Assembly (NCBI GenBank): GCA_023145615.1 | Contig: JAGLDK010000032.1 | Span: forward strand, 1-52,683 | Reading direction: 5' to 3' | Source: Ichthyobacteriaceae bacterium | GTDB lineage: Bacteria > Bacteroidota > Bacteroidia > Flavobacteriales > JADGDT01 | DNA: 52,683 nucleotides | Shown: piece after piece, positions 43,130 to 52,683 of the stretch | How positions within the stretch are numbered: position 1 is the first letter of the stretch | Layout: every line of letters starts with the position of its first letter | Position numbers and translations under genes: made by a program | Notes under the pieces: model-generated | Database searches by the model: none | What the model saw: only the letters and a program-made list of their open reading frames with translations | Told to the model about the DNA's origin: nothing

Positions 43130-44365
43130 ATGAACTTTACGTTAATGCTGATTATTGTATCTGTAATATTTATTACTATTGATACATATGCTTTTAGAGC
43201 TATAAAAAGGCTTACATCAAATAAAATTATTTGGTTTGTTTATTGGGCTACAACTTTTGTGGTTTTGCTAAATGCTTTACTTGTTATGCGTAATTTTTCG
43301 TATTACGAAGGCACAACTTTATCAACATTAAAAGCATCGGGTTGGTTATCTGTAATTTATCTGCCCAAATTAATAATGGTGACTATAATGTTTGGAGAAG
43401 ATATTTTCAGACTTATTTATACAGGAATTGACTTTGTGTTTAAAAAACTTTTATTGAAATCGGACGAGGAAAAGTTTATGCCTCAACGCCGTAAATTTAT
43501 AAGCAAAATGGCAATAGGTTTGGCATCAATTCAGTTTGGGGCTGTTGCATACGGAATTGTAAAAGGAAAATTCAACTTTAAAGTTTTTAAGGAGAATGTT
43601 TTTTTCGACGATTTACCAACTGAATTCGATGGTTTTACAATTACCCAAATATCGGATGTGCATATTGGTAGCTTTCAGGATAAGAAAGAAATTGCCAAGG
43701 CCATTGAAATGATAAACGAACTACAATCGGATATTGTTGTTTTTACGGGTGATTTGGTTAATAATAAATCGACAGAAATGGATGGTTGGATTGATTGTTT
43801 TTCCAAAATAAAAGCCAAGCACGGAAAATATAGTGTATTAGGAAATCATGATTACGGAGATTACGTTAAATGGCATTCGGAAGAAGAAAAAGAAAACAAC
43901 ATGAAACAGATGTACAATGTTCATGAAAGTATTGGTTTTGAGTTGTTGAATAATCAAAATAAAATGTTTACCCGAAACAACAAAAGCATATCGTTAATTG
44001 GAGTTGAAAATTGGGGTTTAAAGTTTAAGCAACGTGGAGATGTTGATTTGGCAATGCAAGGAATTGATGAAAATGATTTTAAAGTTCTTCTGTCTCACGA
44101 TCCTTCGTATTGGGATGAAGTTATAAAAACACACAAAAACAAAATTCATTTAACACTTTCGGGGCATACACACGGTATGCAATACGGAATTGAAGTGCCC
44201 GGAATTAGTTGGAGTCCGATACAATATATTTACAAACATTGGGCGGGTTTGTTTAAAGAGCACAATAGATATTTATACGTAAATAGAGGTTTTGGGTTTC
44301 ATGCTTTTCCGGGAAGAGTTGGTATTTGGCCTGAAATAACAAAAATTACTTTAAGAAAAACTTAG
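43130..44365 (+). CDS. Membrane-anchored metallophosphoesterase (YkuE-like)
   Basis: 411 residues. About three membrane helices (1-20, 32-52, 72-100) come first, then a Tat-like RRKFISKMAIGLASIQFG segment (RR at 120-121) with a fourth hydrophobic stretch. The calcineurin-like domain starts near 170: SDVHIGS (DxH), FTGDLVNN (GDxx), LGNHDYGDY (GNHD), LLSHDP and LSGHTHGMQYG (GHxH), all metal ligands present. YkuE-type enzymes hydrolyse phosphodiester substrates at the membrane surface; some act on lipids such as UDP-diacylglucosamine-like molecules, but the substrate here is unknown. Transcribed alone, divergent from gcvP. Confidence 0.88.
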   Translation: MNFTLMLIIVSVIFITIDTYAFRAIKRLTSNKIIWFVYWATTFVVLLNALLVMRNFSYYEGTTLSTLKASGWLSVIYLPKLIMVTIMFGEDIFRLIYTGIDFVFKKLLLKSDEEKFMPQRRKFISKMAIGLASIQFGAVAYGIVKGKFNFKVFKENVFFDDLPTEFDGFTITQISDVHIGSFQDKKEIAKAIEMINELQSDIVVFTGDLVNNKSTEMDGWIDCFSKIKAKHGKYSVLGNHDYGDYVKWHSEEEKENNMKQMYNVHESIGFELLNNQNKMFTRNNKSISLIGVENWGLKFKQRGDVDLAMQGIDENDFKVLLSHDPSYWDEVIKTHKNKIHLTLSGHTHGMQYGIEVPGISWSPIQYIYKHWAGLFKEHNRYLYVNRGFGFHAFPGRVGIWPEITKITLRKT

Positions 44366-44487
44366 TAGTTTTATTATGGATAATTGTGTGTGAAATTTGG
44401 TTGGTTTAATTGATTAGTAGTGAAGTTTAGTGTTAAGTTTTATTACGTAGTTGTATTATAGTAAGTTAAAGTATATCCCCGAAATTT

Positions 44488-46863
44488 ATGAAAACAAAAA
44501 TAATATTTGCATTGCTGATGTTTTGCACATCTTTTCTTTTTTCTCAAAATAAAAACATAACAATATCGGGTTATGTAAAAGAGAAAGGTTCGGAAGAGTT
44601 GTTAATAGGAGTTAATGTTTATTTAAAAGGTACTTTATATGGAACTACAAGTAATTCGTATGGATTTTATTCTTTAACATTTCCTGCTCAAAGCGGAGAA
44701 GTTGCGTTTTCGTATGTTGGATTTACATCGATAGTTTTAAAAGAAAATTTTGACAAAGATAAAATAGAAAATACTTATTTGGTTGTTGATAATTTACTTG
44801 ATGAGGTTGTTGTTACTGCCGATATTGACGAAAAAATATCATCGAAAGTAGAAATGAGTGTGCTTAATTTAAAGGCAAATCAAATAAATGAAATTCCGGC
44901 TTTGCTTGGAGAAAAAGATGTTTTTAAAACTTTGCAACTTATGCCTGGCGTACGTTCGGGTAGTGAGGCAAGTTCGGGGCTTTATGTTAGGGGTGGAGGT
45001 CCCGACCAAAATTTAGTTATTTTAGATGATGCGCCGGTTTATAATGCCATGCACTTATTCGGATTTTTCTCGGTTTTTAATGGTAATGCAATTAAAAATA
45101 TTGAAATGTTTAAGGGAGGTTTTCCTGCACGTTTCGGAGGCCGACTTTCTTCGGTTGTTGATATTAGCATGAAAGATGGTAATAAAAGTGAGTTTGGAGG
45201 AGAGGCAAGTATAGGTTTAATATCATCGAATTTAATTTTAGAAGGACCTATTGGAAAGAATAAAAAATCATCGTTTATAGTATCGGGTAGGCGTACTTAT
45301 ATTGATATTTTGACTGCTCCAATAATAAAAATTCAATCGGGAGGTACTGATGCGGGATATTATTTTTACGATTTAAATGCTAAACTTAATTACGAAATTA
45401 GCAATAGAGATAAGTTGTATTTAAGTGGATATTTTGGAAAGGATAGGTTTTATGGAAATGAGGAAAATGAGCAGACAGAATTGTATTGGCAAAACGCTAC
45501 ATCAACAGTTAGGTGGAATCATTTATTTAGCGGTAAGTTGTTTAGTAACACATCGTTTATTTACAGTAATTATAATTTAAATATTTCGTCGGAAGAAAAT
45601 TATACAAATCAAACATCAAAAAGTAGTTATAAATCGGGGATAAGAGATTTTAGTTTGAAAACCGATTTTACGTGGGTGCCAAACAATTTTAATTATATAC
45701 GTTTTGGTGCGTCAATTACTCATCATTTATTTACTCCAAGTGCTGTACGGTTTCAAAATTCATCATCTCAGAACGATGAAAGCATAAGTGTTAAAGAGTT
45801 AAATTCGGTTGAAACTTCGGCTTATATTGAAGATGAATGGAAAGTTACCAGTAAAATAAAAGTAAATGCAGGAGTTAGATTAAATAATTTTCAGCACGAA
45901 TCTACATCGTATTTTAAAATAGAACCTCGTTTATTAACAAGTTTTATTATTGCAAATAATATGTCGGTAAAGGCTTCTTATACCGAAATGAATCAGAATA
46001 TACATTTGTTAACTTCAACCGGAATAGGCTTGCCAACCGATTTATGGGTTCCGGCAACCGACAGAATTGCTCCACAATTTGCACGTCAGTTTGCGGTTGG
46101 TATAGATAAAGATTTCGATAAGCCAACACTTTCGGTTTCGTTAGAGGGGTACTACAAAGCCATGAATGATATTATATCGTATAAAGAAGGAGCAAATTTT
46201 ATGATGATTTCGAACCCCGACGAAAACGATGAGTTTAATTACGAAGATGCAGTTACTGTTGGAAAAGGGTATTCATATGGTGCCGAATTATTAATTCGTA
46301 AAAAGGTTGGCAAACTTACTGGCTGGATTGGTTACACGTTATCGTTAACAAAATATAAGTTTGATGATTTAAATAATGGAAATGAATTTTTTCCTCGTCA
46401 TGATAGAAGGCACGATATTTCGGTAGTAGGTGTTTATAAACTTTCGGAAAATATAACACTTAGTTCAACATGGGTTTATGGTACTGGAGATGCTATTACT
46501 TTGGCAGGAAGTACATATAACGCAACTACAAACGATGCTAATAATACTAGCACTTATAACGATTATTTACAGAGTATAAGTAATGGTTATCAGTTAGGAA
46601 ACGCAAGAGGGGTTAGTTATTACAACGATAAAAATTCGTTTAGAATGGGTGCTTATCATCGACTAGATTTTGGAGCCCGATTTAAAAAGGTTTTAGAAAG
46701 CGGAAATACCCGAACTTGGGAAGTATCGGTTTATAATATCTATAACCGAAATAATCCGTTTTATTACGAAAATGGTTTCGATTACGAAACTAAAGAAACC
46801 AAGTTATATCAAGTGTCGTTATTTCCAATTATACCAAGTGTTTCATATACTCTGAAATTTTAA
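44488..46863 (+). CDS. TonB-dependent outer-membrane receptor with carboxypeptidase-like N domain
   Basis: 791 residues. Signal peptide 1-19 (IIFALLMFCTSFLFSQ). A carboxypeptidase-regulatory-like beta domain (ISGYVKEKGSEELLIGVNVYLKG, ~25-105) precedes the plug (about 120-235), which includes GLYVRGGGPDQNLVILDDAPVYN and FGGRLSSVVDISMKDG. A 22-strand barrel follows and ends with YTLKF, the C-terminal aromatic signal. It imports a substrate across the outer membrane with TonB energy. Its partner is the DUF4249 lipoprotein 10 bases downstream; this is not a SusC/SusD pair, so peptide, metal or siderophore-like substrates are as likely as glycans. Both genes clearly form one operon. Confidence 0.92.
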   Translation: MKTKIIFALLMFCTSFLFSQNKNITISGYVKEKGSEELLIGVNVYLKGTLYGTTSNSYGFYSLTFPAQSGEVAFSYVGFTSIVLKENFDKDKIENTYLVVDNLLDEVVVTADIDEKISSKVEMSVLNLKANQINEIPALLGEKDVFKTLQLMPGVRSGSEASSGLYVRGGGPDQNLVILDDAPVYNAMHLFGFFSVFNGNAIKNIEMFKGGFPARFGGRLSSVVDISMKDGNKSEFGGEASIGLISSNLILEGPIGKNKKSSFIVSGRRTYIDILTAPIIKIQSGGTDAGYYFYDLNAKLNYEISNRDKLYLSGYFGKDRFYGNEENEQTELYWQNATSTVRWNHLFSGKLFSNTSFIYSNYNLNISSEENYTNQTSKSSYKSGIRDFSLKTDFTWVPNNFNYIRFGASITHHLFTPSAVRFQNSSSQNDESISVKELNSVETSAYIEDEWKVTSKIKVNAGVRLNNFQHESTSYFKIEPRLLTSFIIANNMSVKASYTEMNQNIHLLTSTGIGLPTDLWVPATDRIAPQFARQFAVGIDKDFDKPTLSVSLEGYYKAMNDIISYKEGANFMMISNPDENDEFNYEDAVTVGKGYSYGAELLIRKKVGKLTGWIGYTLSLTKYKFDDLNNGNEFFPRHDRRHDISVVGVYKLSENITLSSTWVYGTGDAITLAGSTYNATTNDANNTSTYNDYLQSISNGYQLGNARGVSYYNDKNSFRMGAYHRLDFGARFKKVLESGNTRTWEVSVYNIYNRNNPFYYENGFDYETKETKLYQVSLFPIIPSVSYTLKF

Positions 46864-46873
46864 AGCTAAAATT

Positions 46874-47785
46874 ATGAAAATATTTTTAAGAATATTAGTG
46901 GTGTTATTAATTGTTTCATCGTGCCGAAAAGAAGCTGATATTGATGTGCCAAATGGAGACCCGCAGTTGGTTGTAACTAATTTTATTACTGTAAATACTG
47001 ATACTTCTTTTGTAAGAGTATTGTGGAGTGAGCCAATTTATAATAATGCAGGTTTTAATCAGTACAATAATAATTACAAACATGTTGAAAATGCCGATGT
47101 TAATATTATAAATAATGGCAAAAAGCATAAGTTGATATACGATAAGTTAGGGGTTTATTATACAGCTGATGTTGATTTTAATATTGGAGATAAAGTTGAA
47201 CTAAGTGTTAATTATGATGAAAAAAATAAACTAACAGCTTTGTGTAAAATACCTGTAGAGCCAAAATATAAAATTGAGTATTTAAATACCGATAGTATTT
47301 ATGTTGATGAGTGGAGTGTTAAAATTATGGAAGAATTTAAGTTTACAGCTTTAAATAAAGGTAGTAACTATTATGCTTTGCATTTAAATGTTTTTTACGA
47401 AAGCAATATTTACAATTATAATGATAAAGACAAGTTGGTAGATGGTGTTAAAAGTGTGCAAAAAAGTACATCGTGGTTCGATAAAAGTTATTTTGAATTA
47501 GACGAAAATAAAAGTGTTATTCTCCGTCATATTAAATATGTAAATGCAAACCGAGAAACTGATTTAGATGTGATTTATTCTAATAAAGAAATTAACGATT
47601 CAATTGAGTTTATAGCACTTACCTGTGATGTTGATTATTTTAAATATCATAAATCTATTGAAAAATATGGCTATGGAGGAGCTGATGTTTTTACCGAACC
47701 TGTTATTGTTTATAGTAATGTAATTGGAGGTTTGGGTGTTTTTGGTGCTTATAATAGAGTAACACAAAATGTACTTATTAAATAA
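46874..47785 (+). CDS. DUF4249 lipoprotein, partner of the TonB receptor
   Basis: 303 residues. Lipoprotein signal peptide with lipobox LIVSSC (Cys at about 17). The following DVPNGDPQLVVTNFITVNTDTSFVRVLWSEPIY is a DUF4249 start (Ig-like). A second half of beta-rich sequence with GGADVFTEPVIVYSNVIGGLGVFGAYN near the end is typical. Its function is not established; by position, a surface-exposed or periplasmic accessory to the upstream receptor is likely. It starts 10 bases after that gene. Confidence 0.85.
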   Translation: MKIFLRILVVLLIVSSCRKEADIDVPNGDPQLVVTNFITVNTDTSFVRVLWSEPIYNNAGFNQYNNNYKHVENADVNIINNGKKHKLIYDKLGVYYTADVDFNIGDKVELSVNYDEKNKLTALCKIPVEPKYKIEYLNTDSIYVDEWSVKIMEEFKFTALNKGSNYYALHLNVFYESNIYNYNDKDKLVDGVKSVQKSTSWFDKSYFELDENKSVILRHIKYVNANRETDLDVIYSNKEINDSIEFIALTCDVDYFKYHKSIEKYGYGGADVFTEPVIVYSNVIGGLGVFGAYNRVTQNVLIK

Positions 47786-47948
47786 ATTGAATGTTGTTGA
47801 TTACTGTTTTTAATGAACTTAATTATAAGTTTTTTCATTTAAGACTTGAATTCAAGAAATATATTTATTTACAATAAATAATTGCAATATTTTTAGGGAA
47901 ATTGATGTTGTATCTAAAACACTATAAATACGTTGTTTGTCGAAAATA

Positions 47949-47973
47949 AACAACTGTTAGTCAGTGAGTTGTT
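47949..47973 (+). promoter_or_regulatory. Inverted repeat upstream of the RND efflux genes
   Basis: AACAACT (47949-47955) and AGTTGTT (47967-47973) with an 11-base spacer, about 60 bases before the adaptor gene. The size suits a TetR-type or similar dimeric repressor site. CTTGAATTCAAG at 47845-47856 is a further 12-base palindrome upstream. Assignment is tentative. Confidence 0.35.
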
Positions 47974-48035
47974 ATCTTTATTATTGATTCTGCCCATTTC
48001 CATGTACAGATGACAATAATAAAAAAAATGATGTT

Positions 48036-49301
48036 ATGTTTATAAGGTACACCTTCCACTTTGCATTAATAATTATGTTTGGTGCATTAATTTCTTCGTG
48101 TAGCGAAGAACCAAAAAAAACAGCACCACCTGTTTTAAAAATTCCAGTAGTAAATGTTAAGCAAATGGATTTTCCGGTTAAAGGAGAATTTGTAGGGCAG
48201 ACCTTTGGACAAAAAGATATTCAGATACGGGCTCGTATTGATGGTTTTTTAGAAGGAATATATTTTAAAGAAGGTAAGGAAGTTAAAAAAGGTCAGCTTT
48301 TATATAAGATTGATTCTAAAACATTCAGAGCCAATGTAGCTACTGCAAAAAGTAAACTTGCAGCATCGCAAACATTGCTTACAAAAGCACGAAATGATTT
48401 AAACAGAATGACACCCCTTGCTGAACAAAATGCGGTAAGTCAAAGTCAGTTAGATCAATCAAGAGCAAGTTACAAAGGAGCCGAGTCGGGTGTAGCAGCT
48501 GCAAAGTCAGGTTTAAGAGTTGCCGAAATTCAATTGAGTTATGCCGAAATACATTCTCCAATTAATGGAGTTATAGGTATGACATTTGCACGTGTTGGAG
48601 ATTATGTAGGTATGGCACCAAATCCTATTATATTAAATACGGTATCTCAGGTAGATAATGTGTTAGTTAAGTTTAGTATTCCTGAAGCTATGTATTTGAA
48701 GTATGCCAGAGCAAAAGGAAAAATTGATACTATGTCAGTGTCTCCTCAAAATCCAATTTTAGAGTTAATACTTTCTGATGGTTCGTTGTACGATCATACC
48801 GGAGAGATTGATTTAATTGATAATCAGGTTGATCCACGTACAGGTTCGGTACGTGCTCAGGCTCACTTTCCTAATCCCGATGGAATATTACGTCCAGGTT
48901 TATTTGCAAGAATACGTACTGTGTTAAGTGTTAAGAAAAATGCCTTGCTTGTGCCACAAACAAGTGTACAATTTATACAGGGTAAACCAAATGTTTTACT
49001 TGTTGATGCTGATAATAAAATAAAGTTTCAGCTTGTAGAAGTTGGAGAGCATTATAAGAATTTTTGGGAAATTGTTAGTGGAGTTAAATCAGGAGATAGG
49101 GTAGTATTAACTGGAGCTCAAAAATTGCGAACCGGAAGCGAAATATCTCCTATTGAAACTGAGTTTAAAATTAAAGATATTACATCTCCTTTAGATACTG
49201 TTAAAGCTAAAGTACAAGCTGATACAACAAAAGCTAATACAAAAGTTAATGCAAAATCGGATACAAAAGTTAATGAAAAAAAAATAAAAGATAAAAAATA
49301 G
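48036..49301 (+). CDS. RND efflux periplasmic adaptor (membrane fusion protein)
   Basis: 421 residues. The N-terminal lipobox ISSC (Cys ~22) makes it an inner-membrane-anchored lipoprotein facing the periplasm. A barrel/lipoyl domain pair (FVGQTFGQKDIQIRARIDGFLEGIYFKEG... and AEIHSPINGVIGMTFARVGDYV) brackets an alpha-hairpin (about 90-160, KSKLAASQTLLTKARNDLNR). A beta-barrel and membrane-proximal domain follow, with RPGLFARIRT. The last ~50 residues are Lys/Thr/Asp-rich and probably disordered. It links the RND pump, 7 bases downstream, to an outer-membrane channel not seen in the window. Confidence 0.93.
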   Translation: MFIRYTFHFALIIMFGALISSCSEEPKKTAPPVLKIPVVNVKQMDFPVKGEFVGQTFGQKDIQIRARIDGFLEGIYFKEGKEVKKGQLLYKIDSKTFRANVATAKSKLAASQTLLTKARNDLNRMTPLAEQNAVSQSQLDQSRASYKGAESGVAAAKSGLRVAEIQLSYAEIHSPINGVIGMTFARVGDYVGMAPNPIILNTVSQVDNVLVKFSIPEAMYLKYARAKGKIDTMSVSPQNPILELILSDGSLYDHTGEIDLIDNQVDPRTGSVRAQAHFPNPDGILRPGLFARIRTVLSVKKNALLVPQTSVQFIQGKPNVLLVDADNKIKFQLVEVGEHYKNFWEIVSGVKSGDRVVLTGAQKLRTGSEISPIETEFKIKDITSPLDTVKAKVQADTTKANTKVNAKSDTKVNEKKIKDKK

Positions 49302-49308
49302 AATTACT

Positions 49309-52300
49309 ATGGCAGAACAAGATGGAAACTTTTTTGTGAGTAGACCTATTGTGGCAATGGTAATTGCTATTATAATGGTTATAGTAGGAGTAATTGCAAT
49401 GACGGGTTTGCCAATGGAGCAATATCCCGATATTACACCTCCCTCAGTACGTGTACGTACTTTTTATACCGGAGCTAGTGCGCTTACGGTAGAACAATCG
49501 GTAGCAACCCCGCTTGAGCAAGAGCTTAATGGTGTTGATAATATGCTTTACATGAAAAGTATAAATGCCGATAATGGATCGATGGTTATTGTTATTTCAT
49601 TCGAGGTTGGATCGGACCCCGATATGAACAATGTACTTACTCAAAACGGAGTTAGTGCGGCAACATCTAAATTACCGGTTGAGGTTAAGCGTTTTGGTGT
49701 AATTGCCAAAAAAGCAATGAGTAACGTGGCAATGATTGTTGCACTTACCGATACTAGTGGACGTTATGATAAAACGTTTTTAGGAAACTATGGATTAATA
49801 AATATTAAAGATTATTTAGCACGTTTGCCTGGTGTAGGTAGGGTTGATGTAATGGGATCGAGTGATTATTCAATGCGTATTTGGGTTCGTCCCGATAAAT
49901 TATCGCAAATGGGTATTTCGGTAACCGAAATTTCTGCAGCTATTCGTTCTCAAAACGTAACATCTCCGGGTGGTAAGTTTGGTGCCGAACCTGCTCCAAA
50001 AGGAAATGCTTTAACATATACAGTACGTTTACCAGACAGGCTTTCGAATAAAGAAGAATTCGAAAATATTGTTATTCGTACAAACCCTGATGGATCTCAA
50101 GTAAAAGTAAGAGATGTTGCTAGGGTAGAATTAGGTACCGTAATGTATTCGATGAATCCTAGTGTGAACGGAAAAGATGCGGCTATTATTGCTGTTTATC
50201 AAGCTCCGGGATCTAATACAGTTGCGTTAAGTAAAACTATAACAGATAAAATGGATGAGCTTCAAACTAACTTTCCTGAAGGAATGAAGTATGAAGTTAC
50301 ATTAGATGGTTCGGCTCCAGTTGTTGCTGGTATCGACGAAATTATAGAAACCCTTATTATTGCATTGTTACTTGTAATATTTGTAGTGTTTATTTTTATT
50401 CAAAATTGGAGGGCTACATTAATTCCAATACTTGCAATTCCGGTATCGTTAATTGCAACATTTGCATTGTTTCCGGTGTTCGGATTTTCTTTAAATGTAC
50501 TTTCGTTATTAGGTTTAGTATTAGCAATAGGTATAGTTGTGGATGATGCCATAGTGGTGGTAGAAGCTGTGGAGGTAAATATGGCAAAAGGTATGAACCC
50601 CAAGGCAGCTACAATTCAAGCAATGAAAGAAGTTACAGCGCCAGTAATAGCAACTACTTTGGTATTGATGGCAGTGTTTATTCCTGTGGCTGGTATGCCC
50701 GGTATTACAGGTAAGTTGTATCAGCAATTTGCACTTACTATAGCTATTTCGGTATTCTTTTCGGCAATAAATGCATTGTCGCTTACTCCAGCTTTATCAG
50801 CATTGATATTAAAAGAGCATTCGCACGAAGAAAAGAAAAAAGTATTACTCGATAAATTATTCGATTGGTTCAATGTAAAGTTCGATAAATTTACTGGCTC
50901 GTATATGAATATGAGTAAAAAAATAGGTAAAAAATCTCCAAGAGCTTTTATTTTTATAATGATTGTTGCAGTTAGTATTTGGGCGGTTGGTAAAGCATTG
51001 CCAGGTGGATTTGTGCCAGGAGAGGATCAAGGTTATTTCTTTGTAAATATTCAACTTCCCGATGGGGCATCACTTCAGCGTACAACTAAAACGTGTAAAG
51101 ATGTTGAGGCTATTTTAAATAAACACCCCGAAATTAAATTTGTTACAACAGCAGCGGGTATTAGTTTGTTGTCAACAACTAAATCAACAAACTCAGGATT
51201 TATGTTTGTTAAAATGGTTGATTGGGACGACAGAGAAATTACCGCAAAAGAATTATCAGCACAAGTTAATAAAGAGTTGTATATGGGTATAAACGATGCA
51301 CAAGTGTTTTCGTTTCAACCACCTCCAATACCAGGTTTAGGTACCGGAGCAGGTTTCTCAATTATGATTCAAGATAGGGGAGGTAATACAGTAGAGTATT
51401 TGGCCGAAAATGCAAACAAGTTTATTGCAGCAGCAAATGCTCGTCCCGAAATTGCACGTGCATTTACAACTTTCCGTGCAGCAGTACCTCAAAAATACTT
51501 GAAGGTTAATAAAGAAAAAGCACTTAAAATGGGTGTTGATTTAAATGAGCTTTATTATACAGTTGGTGCATTTTTAGGAGGATCGTATGTAAATGACTTT
51601 AATAAATTTGGTAGATTATATAAAACATATATTCAGGCCGAACCAGAATATAGAATTGATGAATCGAAGTTAAGTTTGTTTTATATCAATAATAAAGAAG
51701 GTGCTAGTGTGCCATTAAAAACTTTAATTGATGTTGAGGATGTTAGTGGTCCGGAATATACAAACAGGTTTAACTTGTTAAGATCGGTAAAAGTAACAGG
51801 TGCACCATCTCCCGAATATACATCGAAAGAAGCAATGGATGCTTTAGAGGAAGTTGCAGCTGAGGTGTTGCCGGCTAATATGACTTATTCTTGGGCGGAT
51901 ATGTCGTATCAAGAAAAGAAAGCCGATTCTGGTACAGGGATATTCTTATTATCGTTAGTGTTTATTTTCTTGGTATTAGCAGCTCAATACGAAAGTTGGA
52001 CATTGCCATTTACAATACTTTTAGGAACACCGTTTGCGGTTTTAGGAGCAATGACAGCATTGTTTGTAGCACGATTTTTCTCAAATAGTTTCGAGTTTAA
52101 TGTTTATGCACAAATATCGTTGGTTATGTTAATAGCCATGGCAGCCAAAAATTCAATACTGATAATTGAGTATGCAAACGAGTTGTTTAAAGAAAAAGGA
52201 TTGTCGTTGTACGATGCGGCAATGGAAGGTGCAAAATTACGTTTCCGACCAATTTTAATGACTGCATTTGCATTTATATTCGGAATATTTCCGTTGGTAG

Positions 52301-52485
52301 TTGCATCAGGAGCAGGAGCCGAAGCTCGTAAAGTAATGGGTATGGCATTGCTTGGAGGAATGGGTTTAGCAACGTTTTTAGGAGTATTTATTACGCCAGC
52401 ATTATTTATTTTAATAGGAAAGACGTTTAAGTACGAAGAGAAAAGAGCTAAGGAATTAAAGGAAAAAGAATTAAAAGAAGAATAG
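49309..52485 (+). CDS. RND efflux pump, HAE1 (AcrB-like) family
   Basis: 1058 residues, the normal length for an HAE1 transporter. Twelve membrane helices in the usual 1 + 5 + 1 + 5 pattern; FFVSRPIVAMVIAIIMVIVG opens the first. GLPMEQYPDITPPSVRV is the typical first periplasmic motif, and GLVLAIGIVVDDAIVVVE (helix 4) holds the two proton-relay Asp residues. LAAQYESWTLPFTILLGTPFAV and AKNSILIIEYANEL mark the second half. Likely exports drugs, bile-like amphiphiles or metabolites. Co-transcribed with the adaptor. A TolC-like gene probably follows beyond the window; only a weak imperfect hairpin (52501-52545) is seen after the stop, and the last 138 bases hold nothing I recognise. Confidence 0.95.
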   Translation: MAEQDGNFFVSRPIVAMVIAIIMVIVGVIAMTGLPMEQYPDITPPSVRVRTFYTGASALTVEQSVATPLEQELNGVDNMLYMKSINADNGSMVIVISFEVGSDPDMNNVLTQNGVSAATSKLPVEVKRFGVIAKKAMSNVAMIVALTDTSGRYDKTFLGNYGLINIKDYLARLPGVGRVDVMGSSDYSMRIWVRPDKLSQMGISVTEISAAIRSQNVTSPGGKFGAEPAPKGNALTYTVRLPDRLSNKEEFENIVIRTNPDGSQVKVRDVARVELGTVMYSMNPSVNGKDAAIIAVYQAPGSNTVALSKTITDKMDELQTNFPEGMKYEVTLDGSAPVVAGIDEIIETLIIALLLVIFVVFIFIQNWRATLIPILAIPVSLIATFALFPVFGFSLNVLSLLGLVLAIGIVVDDAIVVVEAVEVNMAKGMNPKAATIQAMKEVTAPVIATTLVLMAVFIPVAGMPGITGKLYQQFALTIAISVFFSAINALSLTPALSALILKEHSHEEKKKVLLDKLFDWFNVKFDKFTGSYMNMSKKIGKKSPRAFIFIMIVAVSIWAVGKALPGGFVPGEDQGYFFVNIQLPDGASLQRTTKTCKDVEAILNKHPEIKFVTTAAGISLLSTTKSTNSGFMFVKMVDWDDREITAKELSAQVNKELYMGINDAQVFSFQPPPIPGLGTGAGFSIMIQDRGGNTVEYLAENANKFIAAANARPEIARAFTTFRAAVPQKYLKVNKEKALKMGVDLNELYYTVGAFLGGSYVNDFNKFGRLYKTYIQAEPEYRIDESKLSLFYINNKEGASVPLKTLIDVEDVSGPEYTNRFNLLRSVKVTGAPSPEYTSKEAMDALEEVAAEVLPANMTYSWADMSYQEKKADSGTGIFLLSLVFIFLVLAAQYESWTLPFTILLGTPFAVLGAMTALFVARFFSNSFEFNVYAQISLVMLIAMAAKNSILIIEYANELFKEKGLSLYDAAMEGAKLRFRPILMTAFAFIFGIFPLVVASGAGAEARKVMGMALLGGMGLATFLGVFITPALFILIGKTFKYEEKRAKELKEKELKEE

Positions 52486-52683
52486 GAAATTATAAGATGT
52501 AAATCGAACACAAAATCAACGTATAATTTGTTTGTTGTTCGGTTTACAAACTTATTGCTTTAAAAGTTTTTTTTAGAATGTGTATTTGATAATTAATAAC
52601 TATTGTTAGATAATTATACAATTATTTTAAATCAATTTACTGTTGTAATAGTCTGTTTTTTTTTGTAGTAACACATTGTTTAT

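Overview
The window is AT-rich DNA (roughly one third G+C by eye) from a member of the Bacteroidota. The evidence is several T9SS-type C-terminal sorting domains, a TonB-dependent receptor/DUF4249 lipoprotein pair, almost no Shine-Dalgarno sequences, and many TAnnTTTG -7 promoter elements, some with a TTG box about 20 bases upstream. OxyR, a mevalonate-pathway pair and a regulatory cassette usually found with [FeFe]-hydrogenases suggest a facultative or oxygen-exposed anaerobe of the Bacteroidales/Marinilabiliales kind. I cannot fix the genus from sequence alone.

Layout. 1-450: the 3' end of a type I restriction hsdR gene, richer in G+C than its surroundings. 569-2477: a tight four-gene operon (DRTGG protein, unknown small protein, PHP phosphoesterase, GHKL ATPase). 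2697-6303: trigger factor, ClpP and ClpX, each separated by strong hairpins that overlap promoter-like elements. 6471-11147: diphosphomevalonate decarboxylase, a mevalonate-kinase-like GHMP kinase, a UbiA prenyltransferase and an RluB-type pseudouridine synthase. 11413-11772: four identical tRNA-Phe(GAA) genes in tandem on the minus strand, with their own promoter and terminator. 11957-19798: an envelope-biogenesis series: coaX, an outer-membrane protein, a TPR protein, lptC, a CorC/CNNM-type protein and a PpiD-like chaperone. 20160-24661: two secreted carbohydrate-active proteins (DigH/GHL10-like hydrolase and polysaccharide deacetylase) with T9SS tails.

24959-29270 (minus): an aromatic amino acid operon, pheA - aminotransferase - tyrA - DAHP synthase/chorismate mutase. 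A complete ribosome-mediated attenuator lies in front of it: a Bacteroidota promoter, a 24-codon leader ORF holding FFYFFFY, and three RNA segments that can form either a 12-bp antiterminator or an intrinsic terminator ending in seven U. This is the best candidate in the window for an undescribed regulatory system. PheA has an altered Phe-binding motif in its ACT domain, which fits control at the level of transcription.

29854-37524: a DUF4915/TIGR03032-like protein with a C-terminal GNAT-like extension, followed by a 1963-residue T9SS surface protein. The large protein has a 62-residue cytoplasmic-looking extension before its signal peptide, three FG-GAP modules, YDG/MBG domains and a sorting tail. 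I propose these as a two-gene unit. 37691-42757: OxyR with both redox cysteines, a TRIC-type channel and glycine dehydrogenase. 43130-52485: a membrane-anchored metallophosphoesterase, the TonB receptor/DUF4249 pair, and an RND efflux adaptor and pump. The outer-membrane factor of the efflux system is not in the window.
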